Assembly: GCF_004123845.1 (NCBI RefSeq) | Contig: NZ_NBDP01000018.1 | Coordinates: 43,854-107,853, forward strand | From: Allobosea sp. Tri-44 | GTDB taxonomy: Bacteria; Pseudomonadota; Alphaproteobacteria; Rhizobiales; Beijerinckiaceae | Length of the DNA: 64,000 nt | Direction of reading: 5' to 3' | In this document: positions 9,225 through 17,481 of the stretch, piece after piece | Numbering within the stretch: position 1 is the first letter of the stretch | Layout of the letters: the number at the start of each line of letters is the position of its first letter | The notes under the pieces: generated by a model | What the model saw: the letters and a program-made list of their open reading frames with translations, nothing else | Databases searched by the model: none | What the model was told of the DNA's origin: nothing | Made by a program: the position numbers and the translations under genes

Positions 9225-9566
9225 ATGCGGATGAGCGAGATTCCCTTCGGCACGACCGACTGGTCCTCAGTCGAGCCGGAGCATTTTCCCGGCGAAGAAG
9301 GCCAGGCGACCTGGCGTACAAGGCGCTTCGGGCCGGCGGACAATCCGATCCGCGTCAGGATGGTCGAATACTCGCCGGGTTATGTCTCGGACCATTGGTG
9401 CGAGAAGGGGCACATCCTTTTATGCCTCGACGGCGAGCTCGAGACGACGCTGGCGGATGGCCGGGTCATGCTGTTGCGGGCGGGGATGAGCTATCAGGTC
9501 GCCGACAATGCCGAGCCGCACCGCTCGCGCTCGCCGAAGGGCGCGCGGCTCTTCATTGTCGACTGA
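9225..9566 (+). CDS. DHCW-motif cupin protein
   Basis: Small single-domain cupin of 113 residues. The fold is shown by the SDHWCEKGHILLCLDGELE segment (about 65-83), the conserved DHWC signature that names this family, and a second cupin motif, GMSYQVADNAEPHRSRS. Conserved His residues could hold a metal; no substrate is known for the family. AGAGG stands eight bases before the ATG at 9225; an ATG at 9231 is an alternative. It converges with serB, with only three bases between the stops. Confidence 0.8.
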   Translation: MRMSEIPFGTTDWSSVEPEHFPGEEGQATWRTRRFGPADNPIRVRMVEYSPGYVSDHWCEKGHILLCLDGELETTLADGRVMLLRAGMSYQVADNAEPHRSRSPKGARLFIVD

Positions 9567-9569
9567 GGC

Positions 9570-10460
9570 TCAGCTCCTGACGATCTCGTCGCCGCGATAG
9601 CCCTGGGCGTAGAGCAAAGCGGAGAGGTCGGCGTGGTCGAGGCGGGCATCGGCGGCGGCGGCGACCGCCGGCTTGGCGCGATAGGCGACGCCGAGCCCGG
9701 CCTCGCCCAGCATGGCGAGATCATTGGCGCCGTCGCCGACGGCCAGCGCCGCCTCGTTCGGCAGACCGAAACGGGTGCGCAATTCGATCAGTGCATCGAG
9801 CTTGGCCTGCTTGCCGAGGATCGGCTCGGCGACCAGGCCTGAGAGCAGGGCGCCTTCGCTGAGCAGGATATTGGAGCGGTGCTCGTCGAAGCCGAGCGCC
9901 CGGCTGATCGGACCGGTGAAGACGGTGAAGCCGCCCGAGACCAAAGCCGTGTAGCCGCCATTGGCGCGCATGGTGCGCACCAGAGCGCTACCGCCCGGCG
10001 TCAACGTGATGCTCTTGGCGATGATCTCGTCGACGACGCCGAGCGCGATCCCCTTCAACAGCGCGACGCGCTCGCGCAAGGCCGGCTCGAATTCGAGTTC
10101 GCCGCGCATGGCGCGCTCGGTGATATCAGAGACCTTCTCCTTCAGGCCGACATAGGCCGCGAGCTCGTCGATGCATTCCTGGCCGATCATCGTCGAATCC
10201 ATGTCGGCGAGGAACAGGCGCTTGCGGCGTGTGGCGGTTGGCTGGACGATGATGTCGACGGGGACGCTATCGAGCGCCTCGCGCAACCTCGCTTCGAGCT
10301 TGCGCACGTCGTCCGCTTCCGCGAAGAGGTCGGCCGCGATCTCGCCATCGAGGCGCTCGGTCCGCGCTGCTGTTGGTGCGGCGGCGCGCAGGCGGGCGAG
10401 CAGGCCATCGTCGAGCAAGGCCTGCCCATGAGCGGAGACGAAGGTGGCGACGAGCGTCAT
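9570..10460 (-). CDS. serB: Phosphoserine phosphatase
   Basis: Last step of serine biosynthesis: phosphoserine to serine. The 296-residue protein has an N-terminal regulatory-type region (1-75) and a HAD phosphatase domain. The nucleophile is Asp86 with Asp88 in ADMDSTM; Ser/Gly in ALVSGGFTVF is motif II and GDGANDLAML is motif IV. The reading frame is open for 78 codons upstream, but homology begins at this Met, 18 bases from the divergent miaA start. No Shine-Dalgarno is visible before it. Confidence 0.94.
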   Translation of the reverse strand: MTLVATFVSAHGQALLDDGLLARLRAAAPTAARTERLDGEIAADLFAEADDVRKLEARLREALDSVPVDIIVQPTATRRKRLFLADMDSTMIGQECIDELAAYVGLKEKVSDITERAMRGELEFEPALRERVALLKGIALGVVDEIIAKSITLTPGGSALVRTMRANGGYTALVSGGFTVFTGPISRALGFDEHRSNILLSEGALLSGLVAEPILGKQAKLDALIELRTRFGLPNEAALAVGDGANDLAMLGEAGLGVAYRAKPAVAAAADARLDHADLSALLYAQGYRGDEIVRS

Positions 10461-10478
10461 GAGGGAGCCGGGCAACAG

Positions 10479-11405
10479 GTGAAATACAGCGCGGTGCTCA
10501 TCGCAGGTCCGACCGCGAGCGGCAAGTCGGCGCTGGCGGCCGAACTGGCGCGCCGCTTTGGCGGAGTCGTCGTCAATGCCGACTCGATGCAGGTCTACCG
10601 CGATCTCTCGGTCATCACTGCCCGGCCGACGCCAGAGGAGATGGGCGAGGTGCCACACCGGCTCTATGGCCATATCGACGGTGCGGTGAACCATTCGGCG
10701 GCAGCATATGCATTTGAGGTGTCAGCGCTGCTGCAGGAGCTGGCCGGGCAGGGCGCCCTGCCGGTGCTGGTCGGCGGCACCGGGCTCTACTTCAAGGCGC
10801 TGACCGAGGGGCTCTCGGATATTCCGCCCGTGCCTGAGGAGGTTCGTATTGCATTCCGGGCCTGGGCGGCGGAGCGCGAGACCGGCGAACTGCACGCTGC
10901 GCTTGCCGGCAAGGATCCGGAAATGGCGGCACGTCTGCGGCAGAGCGATCGGCTGCGGGTGATGCGGGCGCTGGAGGTGTTCGAGGCGACCGGGCGCTCG
11001 CTGGCGAGTTTCCAGGGCGCGCGGCGGCCGGGGCCGCTGGCCGGGCAGAGTCTGCTCAAACTCTTCCTCGCGCCGGAGCGGGAACTGGTGCGCACCCGGA
11101 TCGACCGGCGCTTCGATGCGATGATGGCGCAGGGTGCGCTCGACGAGGTCGCGGCCTTGCGCGAGCGCCGGCTCGATCCGCTGCTGCCGGTGATGCGTGC
11201 CCATGGCGTGCCGGGGCTGATCGCCTATCTCGACGGCCGGCTTTCGCTCGATGAGGCCGTGACCCGCGGCAAGGCCGATACGCGCGCCTACGCCAAGCGG
11301 CAGATGACCTGGTTCCGCCATCAGATGGAAGGCTGGACGGCGGCTGAGCCGGAGGCCGGGCTCGCCGTTGCTCTCGCTGCCTGCAGCGACGAGCCGGCCG
11401 CCTAG
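10479..11405 (+). CDS. miaA: tRNA dimethylallyltransferase
   Basis: Transfers a dimethylallyl group to A37 of tRNAs that read UNN codons, the first step of ms2i6A formation. The 308 residues start at GTG; GGGAG lies about 11 bases upstream. The P-loop GPTASGKS spans residues 10-17, followed by the substrate motifs NADSMQVYRDL and PHRLYGHID, the central VGGTGLYFKAL and the C-terminal TRAYAKRQMTWFRHQ. Divergent from serB across only 18 bases, so each promoter must lie partly in the other gene. Confidence 0.95.
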   Translation: MKYSAVLIAGPTASGKSALAAELARRFGGVVVNADSMQVYRDLSVITARPTPEEMGEVPHRLYGHIDGAVNHSAAAYAFEVSALLQELAGQGALPVLVGGTGLYFKALTEGLSDIPPVPEEVRIAFRAWAAERETGELHAALAGKDPEMAARLRQSDRLRVMRALEVFEATGRSLASFQGARRPGPLAGQSLLKLFLAPERELVRTRIDRRFDAMMAQGALDEVAALRERRLDPLLPVMRAHGVPGLIAYLDGRLSLDEAVTRGKADTRAYAKRQMTWFRHQMEGWTAAEPEAGLAVALAACSDEPAA

Positions 11406-11432
11406 CCCTTCGCTTGCCGGCTCTAATCCCGC

Positions 11433-11461
11433 TTGACCATGCGGCGCTGCTCGGCTAGCGT
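11433..11461 (+). promoter_or_regulatory. Candidate sigma-70 promoter for the ilvB leader
   Basis: TTGACC and TAGCGT are separated by 17 bases, placing a transcript start near 11468, about 25 bases before the leader peptide. Found by eye; no experimental support. Confidence 0.5.
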
Positions 11462-11492
11462 CCGGCAACTTTCGTTTCGACAGGGCTGCGAC

Positions 11493-11528
11493 ATGCGCAA
11501 GCTTATTATCGTACAGGTGCGCTGGTAG
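11493..11528 (+). CDS. ilvB operon leader peptide
   Basis: An 11-codon frame, [11 protein letters not shown], ending in TAG. Five of its 11 residues are Leu, Ile or Val, with Leu-Ile-Ile-Val consecutive. It lies 117 bases before ilvB, upstream of a terminator hairpin, exactly as in classical ilv attenuation. A weak AGGG precedes the ATG by about seven bases. The peptide is presumably only a sensor: ribosome stalling on these codons when charged Leu-, Ile- or Val-tRNA is scarce would change the RNA fold downstream. Confidence 0.82.
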   Translation: MRKLIIVQVRW

Positions 11529-11596
11529 GGGCCGGTTTAACAACCGGGCGTCCCCGACGCCAGCGCACGCCCAGGCCCCTCCGAGGGCCTTTTTTA
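11517..11596 (+). promoter_or_regulatory. Attenuator RNA of ilvB (competing hairpins and terminator)
   Basis: Three mutually exclusive pairings are visible. The last leader codons GTGCGCTGG (11517-11525) are complementary over 9 bases to CCAGCGCAC (11560-11568). AGGGGCC (11527-11533) pairs with GGCCCCT (11574-11580). The terminator stem AGGCCC (11573-11578) with GGGCCT (11585-11590) is followed by a run of T. The second pairing uses the terminator's 5' arm and so would act as antiterminator when a ribosome stalls at the Leu-Ile-Ile-Val codons. A small CCGGTT/AACCGG hairpin lies between. The regulatory logic is inferred. Confidence 0.8.
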
Positions 11597-11644
11597 TTGC
11601 CTTTTTCCGACCGAAACAGACCAAGACCTCCGCAGGAGACCGTT

Positions 11645-13408
11645 ATGAGCGAGATGATGACCGGTGCCGAGATGGTCGTTCGCGCCCTCCAGGACCAGGG
11701 TGTGGAGCATCTCTTCGGCTATCCCGGCGGCGCCGTGCTGCCGATCTACGATGCGATCTTCCAGCAGGACAAGGTCAAGCACGTCCTCGTCCGCCACGAG
11801 CAGGGCGCGGTCCATGCCGCCGAGGGCTATGCCCGTTCGGCGCCGGGCAAGGTCGGCTGTGTCCTCGTCACCTCCGGGCCCGGCGCGACCAATGCCGTCA
11901 CCGGCCTGACCGATGCGCTGCTGGACTCGATCCCGCTTGTCGTCATCACCGGGCAGGTCCCGACGCATCTGATCGGCTCTGACGCCTTCCAGGAATGCGA
12001 CACGGTCGGCATCACCCGCTCCTGCACCAAGCACAACTATCTGGTGAAGAGCATCGCCGACCTGCCGCGCGTCCTGCACGAGGCCTTCTATGTCGCGGCA
12101 AACGGTCGGCCGGGCCCGGTCGTTGTCGACGTCCCCAAGGACATCCAGTTCGCGACCGGCGCCTATAGCCGCCCGCGCGACAATCAGCACAAGACCTATC
12201 GGCCGGTGGTCAAGGGCGACCTGAACAAGATCAAGGCCGCAGTCGAGCTGATCGCCAAGGCGAGGAAGCCGGTGTTCTATACCGGTGGCGGCGTCATCAA
12301 TGCCGGCCCGCACGCCTCGGCGCTGCTGCGCGAGCTGGCGCGGCTGACCGGCTATCCGGTGACCTCGACCCTGATGGGGCTCGGCGCCTTCCCGGCTGCC
12401 GACAAGCAGTGGCTCGGCATGCTCGGCATGCACGGCACCTACGAGGCCAACCTCGCCATGCATGACTGCGACGTCATGATCAACATCGGCGCGCGCTTCG
12501 ACGACCGGATCACCGGCCGGCTCGACGCCTTCTCGCCGCGCTCGAAGAAGATCCACATCGACATCGACCCGTCCTCGATCAACAAGAACGTCAAGGTCGA
12601 TATCGGCATCATCGGCGATGCCGCCCATGTGCTCGAGGACATGGTCCGGATCTGGCGCGAGACGAGCCCACAGATCGACAAGACGGCGCTCACCGCCTGG
12701 TGGACGCAGATCGATGGCTGGCGGGCGCGGAACAGCCTCGGCTACAAGCAGTCCGGCTCGGTGATCAAGCCGCAATACGCGATCGAGCGGCTCTACGAGC
12801 TGACCAAGGATCGCAATACCTACTTCACCACCGAGGTCGGCCAGCACCAGATGTGGGCGGCGCAGTATCTGCGCTTCCAGGAGCCGAACCGCTGGATGAC
12901 CTCCGGCGGGCTCGGCACCATGGGCTACGGCCTGCCTGCGGCGATCGGCGTGCAGATGAAGCATCCGGGCGCGCTCGTCATCGACGTCGCCGGCGAGGCC
13001 TCGATCCTGATGAACATGCAGGAGATGTCGACGGCGGTGCAGTACCGGCTGCCGGTCAAGGTCTTCATCCTCAACAACGAATACATGGGCATGGTGCGCC
13101 AATGGCAGGAGCTGCTGCATGGCGGGCGCTATTCGGAGAGCTACTCGGCCTCGCTGCCGGACTTCGTCAAGCTGGCGGAGGCCTATGGCGGGCACGGCAT
13201 CCGCTGCTCCGATCCGGCCGATCTCGACCGCGCCATCATGCAGATGATCGAGACGCCCGGTCCGGTGATCTTCGACTGCCTGGTGGCGAAGGAAGAAAAC
13301 TGCTTCCCGATGATCCCGTCGGGCAAGGCGCATAACGAGATGATCCTGCCGGACTTCGAGGGCGATACCGGCGAGATCATCGACGCCAAGGGCAAGCAGC
13401 TCGTTTGA
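11645..13408 (+). CDS. ilvB: Acetolactate synthase large (catalytic) subunit
   Basis: First committed step of valine, leucine and isoleucine synthesis: condensation of pyruvate with pyruvate or 2-oxobutyrate, using ThDP, FAD and Mg2+. The 587 residues start at the ATG with GGAG eight bases upstream. Glu52 in [17 protein letters not shown] is the ThDP-activating residue. The C-terminal ThDP/Mg2+ motif reads GEAS (450-453) followed by NNEYMG, with Glu451 where the canonical GDG motif has Asp. Regulated by the attenuator upstream. Unusually, the partner ilvN lies 2.3 kb away behind four other genes. Confidence 0.96.
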   Translation: MSEMMTGAEMVVRALQDQGVEHLFGYPGGAVLPIYDAIFQQDKVKHVLVRHEQGAVHAAEGYARSAPGKVGCVLVTSGPGATNAVTGLTDALLDSIPLVVITGQVPTHLIGSDAFQECDTVGITRSCTKHNYLVKSIADLPRVLHEAFYVAANGRPGPVVVDVPKDIQFATGAYSRPRDNQHKTYRPVVKGDLNKIKAAVELIAKARKPVFYTGGGVINAGPHASALLRELARLTGYPVTSTLMGLGAFPAADKQWLGMLGMHGTYEANLAMHDCDVMINIGARFDDRITGRLDAFSPRSKKIHIDIDPSSINKNVKVDIGIIGDAAHVLEDMVRIWRETSPQIDKTALTAWWTQIDGWRARNSLGYKQSGSVIKPQYAIERLYELTKDRNTYFTTEVGQHQMWAAQYLRFQEPNRWMTSGGLGTMGYGLPAAIGVQMKHPGALVIDVAGEASILMNMQEMSTAVQYRLPVKVFILNNEYMGMVRQWQELLHGGRYSESYSASLPDFVKLAEAYGGHGIRCSDPADLDRAIMQMIETPGPVIFDCLVAKEENCFPMIPSGKAHNEMILPDFEGDTGEIIDAKGKQLV

Positions 13409-13416
13409 TCGGGCAT

Positions 13417-13514
13417 CATCATGCTCGGGCCTGACCCGAGCATCTCCAGCCGGATGGGCACCTCATCCTGCACGAGATTCTCGGGTCTGCGCTTCGCGCG
13501 GCCCGAGAATGACG
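13417..13514. repeat. Nested palindromic repeat (GTCAT/ATGAC family), copy 1
   Basis: Two stem-loops: ATGCTCGGG with CCCGAGCAT near the left end, and ATTCTCGGG with CCCGAGAAT near the right, the latter around a TCTGCGCTTCGC hinge and ending ATGACGG. The same two stems, reversed in order and strand, form the element at 36672-36777. It fills the gap between ilvB and the racemase gene. Confidence 0.8.
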
Positions 13515-13539
13515 GCATCGGCACAGCATGGGGGACCAC

Positions 13540-14247
13540 ATGGCGACCATCGGCCTGATCGGCGGAATGAGCTGGGAATCGACGGCGGTTTATTATCGGC
13601 TGCTGAACGAGGGCGTGCGGGCGCGCCAGGGCGGGCTGCATTCGGCCGATGTCCTGCTGCACTCGGTCGACTTCTCGCCGATCGCCGAGATGCAGGCGAA
13701 GGGCGATTGGGACCGTGCCGGGGCGGCGATGGCGGCGAGCGCCCGCCGGCTCGAGCAGGGCGGGGCGGTCTGCATCGTGCTGGCGACCAACACCATGCAC
13801 AAGCTCGCCGACCACATCACCCAGGCGACGAACCTGCCCTTCCTGCATCTCGCCGACGTCACCGCCAAGGCGATCCGCAAGAGCGCATCGCGTCGCCCGC
13901 TGCTGCTGGCGACGCGCTTCACGATGGAGCAGCGCTTCTATCGCGATCGGCTCGGCGCCTTCGGCGTCGAGGCGCTGGTGCCGGACGAAGCCGAGCGGGC
14001 GGATGTCCACCGCATCATCTATGAGGAGCTGTGCCAAGGTCGCGTCGAGTCAGCCTCCAAGGCGCGCTATCGCGAGATCGTCGCAAGGGCGGCGCGGGAG
14101 GAGGGCGCCGACGGCGTCATCCTCGGCTGCACCGAGATCGGGCTACTGGTCTCGCAGGCGGATTTCGACTTGCCGGTCTTCGACACCACGGCGCTGCATG
14201 TCGAGGCGGCGCTCGACTTCACGCTGGCGATGGAGCAGGCGGCGTGA
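13540..14247 (+). CDS. Aspartate/glutamate racemase family protein (YgeA-like)
   Basis: Cofactor-independent amino-acid racemase fold, 235 residues. With the start at 13540, supported by GGGGGA six bases upstream, the two active-site positions fall at Thr83 (LATNTMHK) and Cys197 (ILGCTEIG). These are the same residues and numbers I recall for the E. coli L-aspartate/glutamate racemase YgeA, which has this Thr/Cys pair in place of the usual Cys/Cys. An in-frame ATG at 13528 would add four residues. Its position after ilvB, 2.3 kb upstream of ilvN, is not explained by pathway. Confidence 0.87.
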   Translation: MATIGLIGGMSWESTAVYYRLLNEGVRARQGGLHSADVLLHSVDFSPIAEMQAKGDWDRAGAAMAASARRLEQGGAVCIVLATNTMHKLADHITQATNLPFLHLADVTAKAIRKSASRRPLLLATRFTMEQRFYRDRLGAFGVEALVPDEAERADVHRIIYEELCQGRVESASKARYREIVARAAREEGADGVILGCTEIGLLVSQADFDLPVFDTTALHVEAALDFTLAMEQAA

Positions 14248-14311
14248 CGACCGGTAGCGAAAGCCGGCGTCGGATGTTATCTTACCATTGTCTTACTTTG
14301 TGGGAATGGTG

Positions 14312-14587
14312 ATGGCGACGACACGTCTGTCCACTAAGGGGCAGGTCATCCTGCCCAAGAACATTCGCGAGCAGGGGCGCTGGGAGCCCGGCACCGAGTT
14401 CGAGGTAACGGCGCGCGATGGCGGCGTCTTCCTCGCGCCGAAGAAGCCGCGAAAGCGCTATACGATCGACGATCTCATCGGTTGCCTGCCCTATGACGGT
14501 CCGCCGAGGACGCTGGAGGATATGCAGAGGGGGATCGACCAGGCGATGGCCGAACGCTGGAAGCGAAAGTCGGGCCTGGATCGGTGA
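14312..14587 (+). CDS. AbrB/MazE-type antitoxin of a PIN-domain toxin-antitoxin pair
   Basis: A 91-residue protein with an N-terminal swapped-hairpin AbrB DNA-binding domain (MATTRLSTKGQVILPKNIRE, then WEPGTEFEV) and a charged C-terminal tail (about 50-91) that would wrap the toxin. In-frame ATGs at 14306 and 14312 are both possible; the domain begins at 14312, with GGGA upstream. Its stop overlaps the GTG start of the PIN gene, the usual coupling in VapBC-like modules. It probably represses its own promoter (family knowledge). Confidence 0.88.
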   Translation: MATTRLSTKGQVILPKNIREQGRWEPGTEFEVTARDGGVFLAPKKPRKRYTIDDLIGCLPYDGPPRTLEDMQRGIDQAMAERWKRKSGLDR

Positions 14588-14973
14588 TAGCGCTCGATAC
14601 CAACATCGTCGTGCGCCTGATCACGGAAGACGATCCTGATGCGGCCGAGCGTGCGCGTGCCTTGATCCTGGAGTGGTCGGGTTTCGTGCAATCCACAGTG
14701 CTGCTCGAAACGGAATGGGTGTTGCGCGCCGTGTACGGTTTCAAGAGGCCGCAGATTACCAGGGCGTTTCGCATACTCAGCGAAACCGATGCGATCGAAT
14801 TGGAGGATGGCGCGCGCCTGAGCGCGATCCTCGACGCTTATGAAGGCGGCCTTGATTTCGGAGACGCCATCCATCTCGCCACTTGTCCGGTTGCCTCTTT
14901 CGCCACCTTCGATCGTGCTCTGCTGACCAAGGCGAGGCACGCCTTCCCCGATCTGACGATTGTCTCTCCATGA
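14584..14973 (+). CDS. PIN-domain toxin ribonuclease (VapC-like)
   Basis: Likely Mg2+-dependent ribonuclease toxin of 129 residues. The acidic PIN residues are all present: Asp5 (ALDTNIVV), Glu42 (LLETEWVL), Asp94 (DFGDAIHL) and Asp110 (ATFDRALL), so it looks catalytically intact. It starts at a GTG overlapping the antitoxin stop (GTGA) and its own stop overlaps the next gene, a glutathione transferase, by ATGA. The coupling of a toxin directly into a metabolic operon leading to ilvN is unusual. Confidence 0.9.
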   Translation: MIALDTNIVVRLITEDDPDAAERARALILEWSGFVQSTVLLETEWVLRAVYGFKRPQITRAFRILSETDAIELEDGARLSAILDAYEGGLDFGDAIHLATCPVASFATFDRALLTKARHAFPDLTIVSP

Positions 14974-15683
14974 AGCTGATCATCGCCAACAAGACCCATT
15001 CCTCCTGGTCGCTGCGGCCCTGGCTCGTCCTCAACCAGTTCGGCATTCCGTTCGAGGAGGTGCTGGTGCCGTTCGGGCCGACCATGGACGACCCCGGCTG
15101 GAAGCGTGCCGTCGCCGAGTACACGCCCGCCCGCAAGGTTCCATCGCTGGTCGACGGGGCAATCGCTGTCTGGGATTCGATCGCCATCATCGAATATATC
15201 GCCGAGACGCATCCCGAGCTGCCGATCTGGCCGCGGGACAAGGCGGCGCGGGCTCTGGCCCGTTCGATCTCTGCTGAAATGCACTCCAGCTTCGGTGCTC
15301 TGCGCAGCGCCTGCCCGATGAACCTCGCCTGGGTGCATCCGGCGCGTGATCGCGGCCCTGCGGTCGCAGCCGACATTGCGCGCGTCACCGAGATCTGGCG
15401 CGATGCGAGGCAGCGCTTCGGGGCGGGCGGGCCTTTCCTGTTCGGAGAGTTCAGTGCGGCCGATGCGATGTTCGCGCCGGTGGCCAGCCGCTTCACCACC
15501 TATTCGGTCGCGCTCGATCCCGTCAGCACGGCCTATGTCGAGGCCGTACAGGGCACCGCCGGCTTCCAGGCCTGGCGCGAGGCCGCGCTGGCCGAGCCCT
15601 GGATCGTATCCGTGGACGAGCTCGACGAACCGATCCTGACCGATTTCCGCCCAAATCTCAGCCGCAGCAAGGCCCAGCGATGA
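14970..15683 (+). CDS. Glutathione S-transferase family protein
   Basis: A 237-residue GST with an N-terminal thioredoxin-like domain (MKLIIANKTHSSWSLRPWLVL, then the conserved cis-proline region ARKVPSLVDG and WDSIAIIEYIAE) and an all-helical C-terminal domain. The Ser-Ser-Trp-Ser stretch near residue 12 likely holds the catalytic serine. The start is the ATG overlapping the PIN-gene stop, and its stop overlaps ilvN (ATGA), so three successive genes are coupled. Substrate unknown. Confidence 0.9.
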   Translation: MKLIIANKTHSSWSLRPWLVLNQFGIPFEEVLVPFGPTMDDPGWKRAVAEYTPARKVPSLVDGAIAVWDSIAIIEYIAETHPELPIWPRDKAARALARSISAEMHSSFGALRSACPMNLAWVHPARDRGPAVAADIARVTEIWRDARQRFGAGGPFLFGEFSAADAMFAPVASRFTTYSVALDPVSTAYVEAVQGTAGFQAWREAALAEPWIVSVDELDEPILTDFRPNLSRSKAQR

Positions 15684-16216
15684 ACACGACGCATTATCCC
15701 AGCGCCCCGACCGCCCAGCCGATCGCCCGCCACACACTGGCGGTGATCGTCGACAACGAGCCCGGCGTTCTCGCCCGCATCGCCGGGCTTTTCTCCGGCC
15801 GCGGCTACAACATCGAGAGCCTCACCGTCTCGGAGACCGAGCACGAGAAGCACCTCTCGCGCATCACCGTCGTCACCTCCGGCACGGCCAATGTCATCGA
15901 CCAGATCAAGGCGCATCTCGACCGGTTGGTGCCGGTCCATCGCGTCGTCGACCTGACGCTGCAGGGCGAGGCACTGGAGCGCGAGCTCTGCCTGCTCAAG
16001 GTCGTCGGCAAGGGCGACCACCGCGTCGAGGCGATGCGGCTCGCCGCCGCCTTCGGCGCGCGCACGCTCGATGCGAGCCTTACATCCTTCGTTTTCGAAC
16101 TCACCGGCGCGACCGAGGAGATCGAGCGCTTCATCAAGCTGATGACGGTGGTTGGTTTGACGGAAGTCTCGCGCACAGGCATCGCGGCGATGAGCCGCGG
16201 CCCGGAGGCGATGTAG
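15680..16216 (+). CDS. ilvN: Acetolactate synthase small (regulatory) subunit
   Basis: Regulatory partner of IlvB that confers valine feedback inhibition and raises activity. It has 178 residues: an N-terminal ACT domain (about 19-92, HTLAVIVDNEPGVLARIAGLFSGRGYNIESL) and the C-terminal ALS domain containing ELCLLKVVGKGDHR. ATGA overlap with the upstream glutathione-transferase gene means its translation may depend on that of the toxin-antitoxin/GST genes, unless a promoter lies inside them. Confidence 0.95.
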   Translation: MNTTHYPSAPTAQPIARHTLAVIVDNEPGVLARIAGLFSGRGYNIESLTVSETEHEKHLSRITVVTSGTANVIDQIKAHLDRLVPVHRVVDLTLQGEALERELCLLKVVGKGDHRVEAMRLAAAFGARTLDASLTSFVFELTGATEEIERFIKLMTVVGLTEVSRTGIAAMSRGPEAM

Positions 16217-16350
16217 GCTGCTAGCTTGACGAAGGCATGAGCTCTTGTCTCGGGGCTGGTGGGCGATCTCCTACGGCGGCTGGGGTTGAAGGAGCCCGCG
16301 ATTGCTGCTGAAAGCGATCGTCCGGCGCTCGCCGGGGAGGGGGTAGAGCG

Positions 16351-16569
16351 GTGACGATCGGACTGAATGAAATCTCGCTCGGCCTCGGCCTCCTCGGCTT
16401 CTCCTGCTTTGCCTGGCCGATTTATCAACGCCTGTCCGGCAAGGTCGCGGCCGAACCGCTCGGCTCGGGCAAAAGCCTGCGCTCGCCACTGTGGTGGGTT
16501 GGCTTCGTGCTGACGGTCGCGGCGATCTTCCTGCAGCGCATCGCTGCGCAGCAAGCGGCGGGCGGCTGA
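16351..16569 (+). CDS. Hypothetical small membrane protein, two helices
   Basis: A 72-residue protein with hydrophobic segments at about 8-24 and 45-63 joined by a basic loop. The GTG start has a long G/A-rich ribosome-binding stretch (GGGGAGGGGG) about seven bases upstream, which supports real translation. I do not recognise the family. It stands alone between ilvN and an AraC regulator. Confidence 0.6.
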   Translation: MTIGLNEISLGLGLLGFSCFAWPIYQRLSGKVAAEPLGSGKSLRSPLWWVGFVLTVAAIFLQRIAAQQAAGG

Positions 16570-16644
16570 GCCGCGACGGCACGCTTGATCGCTGGCGGCG
16601 ATTGGCGGCAAATGCGTCGCATGACCCCTTGCTGTGAGCAGGCG

Positions 16645-17382
16645 ATGTCGATCCATCTCGAACTCCGCAGCTATCGCGGCGGCGACCGCCACCGTCACGA
16701 CTACAGCCAGATCCTGCTGCCGATGCAGGGGGCGATGCGGCTCGATGTCGAGGGGCATCGCAGCGTCGTCTCGAGCAACTGCGTCGCCATCATCCCGCGC
16801 GAGTACGAGCATGATTTCGAGCCGAGCCGCGATTGCAGCATGCTCATCCTCGATGTCGAGGCGGAGGCGTTTGCCGGGGAGGCGGCGCCTGCCCTGCTGC
16901 GCGACGCCGTACCTTCGCTCACCAGGGTCGAGCCTTGGCTGTGGCGGATGTTCCGCCAGCTCGGCGCCGAGGTCGAAGCCGGCGCCTGCCGCGCCAGTGA
17001 CGCTGCCCGTATGACGCTGGCGGGGCTGCAGCTGGTGGTGCCACGCACCATGCCCCGGCCACTGTCGCGCGCGGAAAGCCGCGTCATCGACCTTGCCCGC
17101 GATGGCGGAGCGGGGAGCGTCGCCGAGATGGCGAGGACGGCCGGCCTCGGCCAGAGCCGGTTCCACGCGCTGTTCCGGGCGACCACGGGGCAGTCGCCGA
17201 AGCAAGCGCAGCTGACCCGGCTCTTCGACGAAGCGGCCGACCGGCTGGCCACGACAGCGCTGCCGGTTTCGGAGATCGCCTACGGCCTCGGCTACCAGAA
17301 CGCCTCATCCTTCAACCGGCAGTTCAGGCGACGCTTCGGCCTGACCCCGTCCGAGTTCCGTGCCGCGAGCCGGAGCCAATAA
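16645..17382 (+). CDS. AraC family transcriptional regulator
   Basis: A 245-residue regulator with an N-terminal cupin-like sensor (GGDRHRHDYSQILLPMQGAMRLDVEG, about 10-35) and a C-terminal double helix-turn-helix AraC domain (about 150-240), recognisable from SVAEMARTAGLGQSRFHALF, then VSEIAYGLGYQNASSFNRQF and FGLTPSEFR. The start is uncertain: ATGs at 16612, 16621 and 16645 are in frame, and the last was chosen because homology begins there. No target gene is evident. Confidence 0.87.
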   Translation: MSIHLELRSYRGGDRHRHDYSQILLPMQGAMRLDVEGHRSVVSSNCVAIIPREYEHDFEPSRDCSMLILDVEAEAFAGEAAPALLRDAVPSLTRVEPWLWRMFRQLGAEVEAGACRASDAARMTLAGLQLVVPRTMPRPLSRAESRVIDLARDGGAGSVAEMARTAGLGQSRFHALFRATTGQSPKQAQLTRLFDEAADRLATTALPVSEIAYGLGYQNASSFNRQFRRRFGLTPSEFRAASRSQ

Positions 17383-17481
17383 GCGCAGCTTCGGTCAAGT
17401 CGTTCGGAGCTTCGCCTCATCACGGCTGCGCGGACGGTCGCTATGGTCCACGCGACTCAGCATCCATGAGGAACGCCCGCG

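Noticed and set aside
10461..10694. 78-codon N-terminal extension of SerB
   Set aside because: It runs antisense into the miaA coding region and lacks homology; the family start is at 10460.
11594..13333. 579-codon minus-strand frame opposite ilvB
   Set aside because: Shadow of a well-conserved gene; low-complexity Arg/His/Asp-rich product with no motif.
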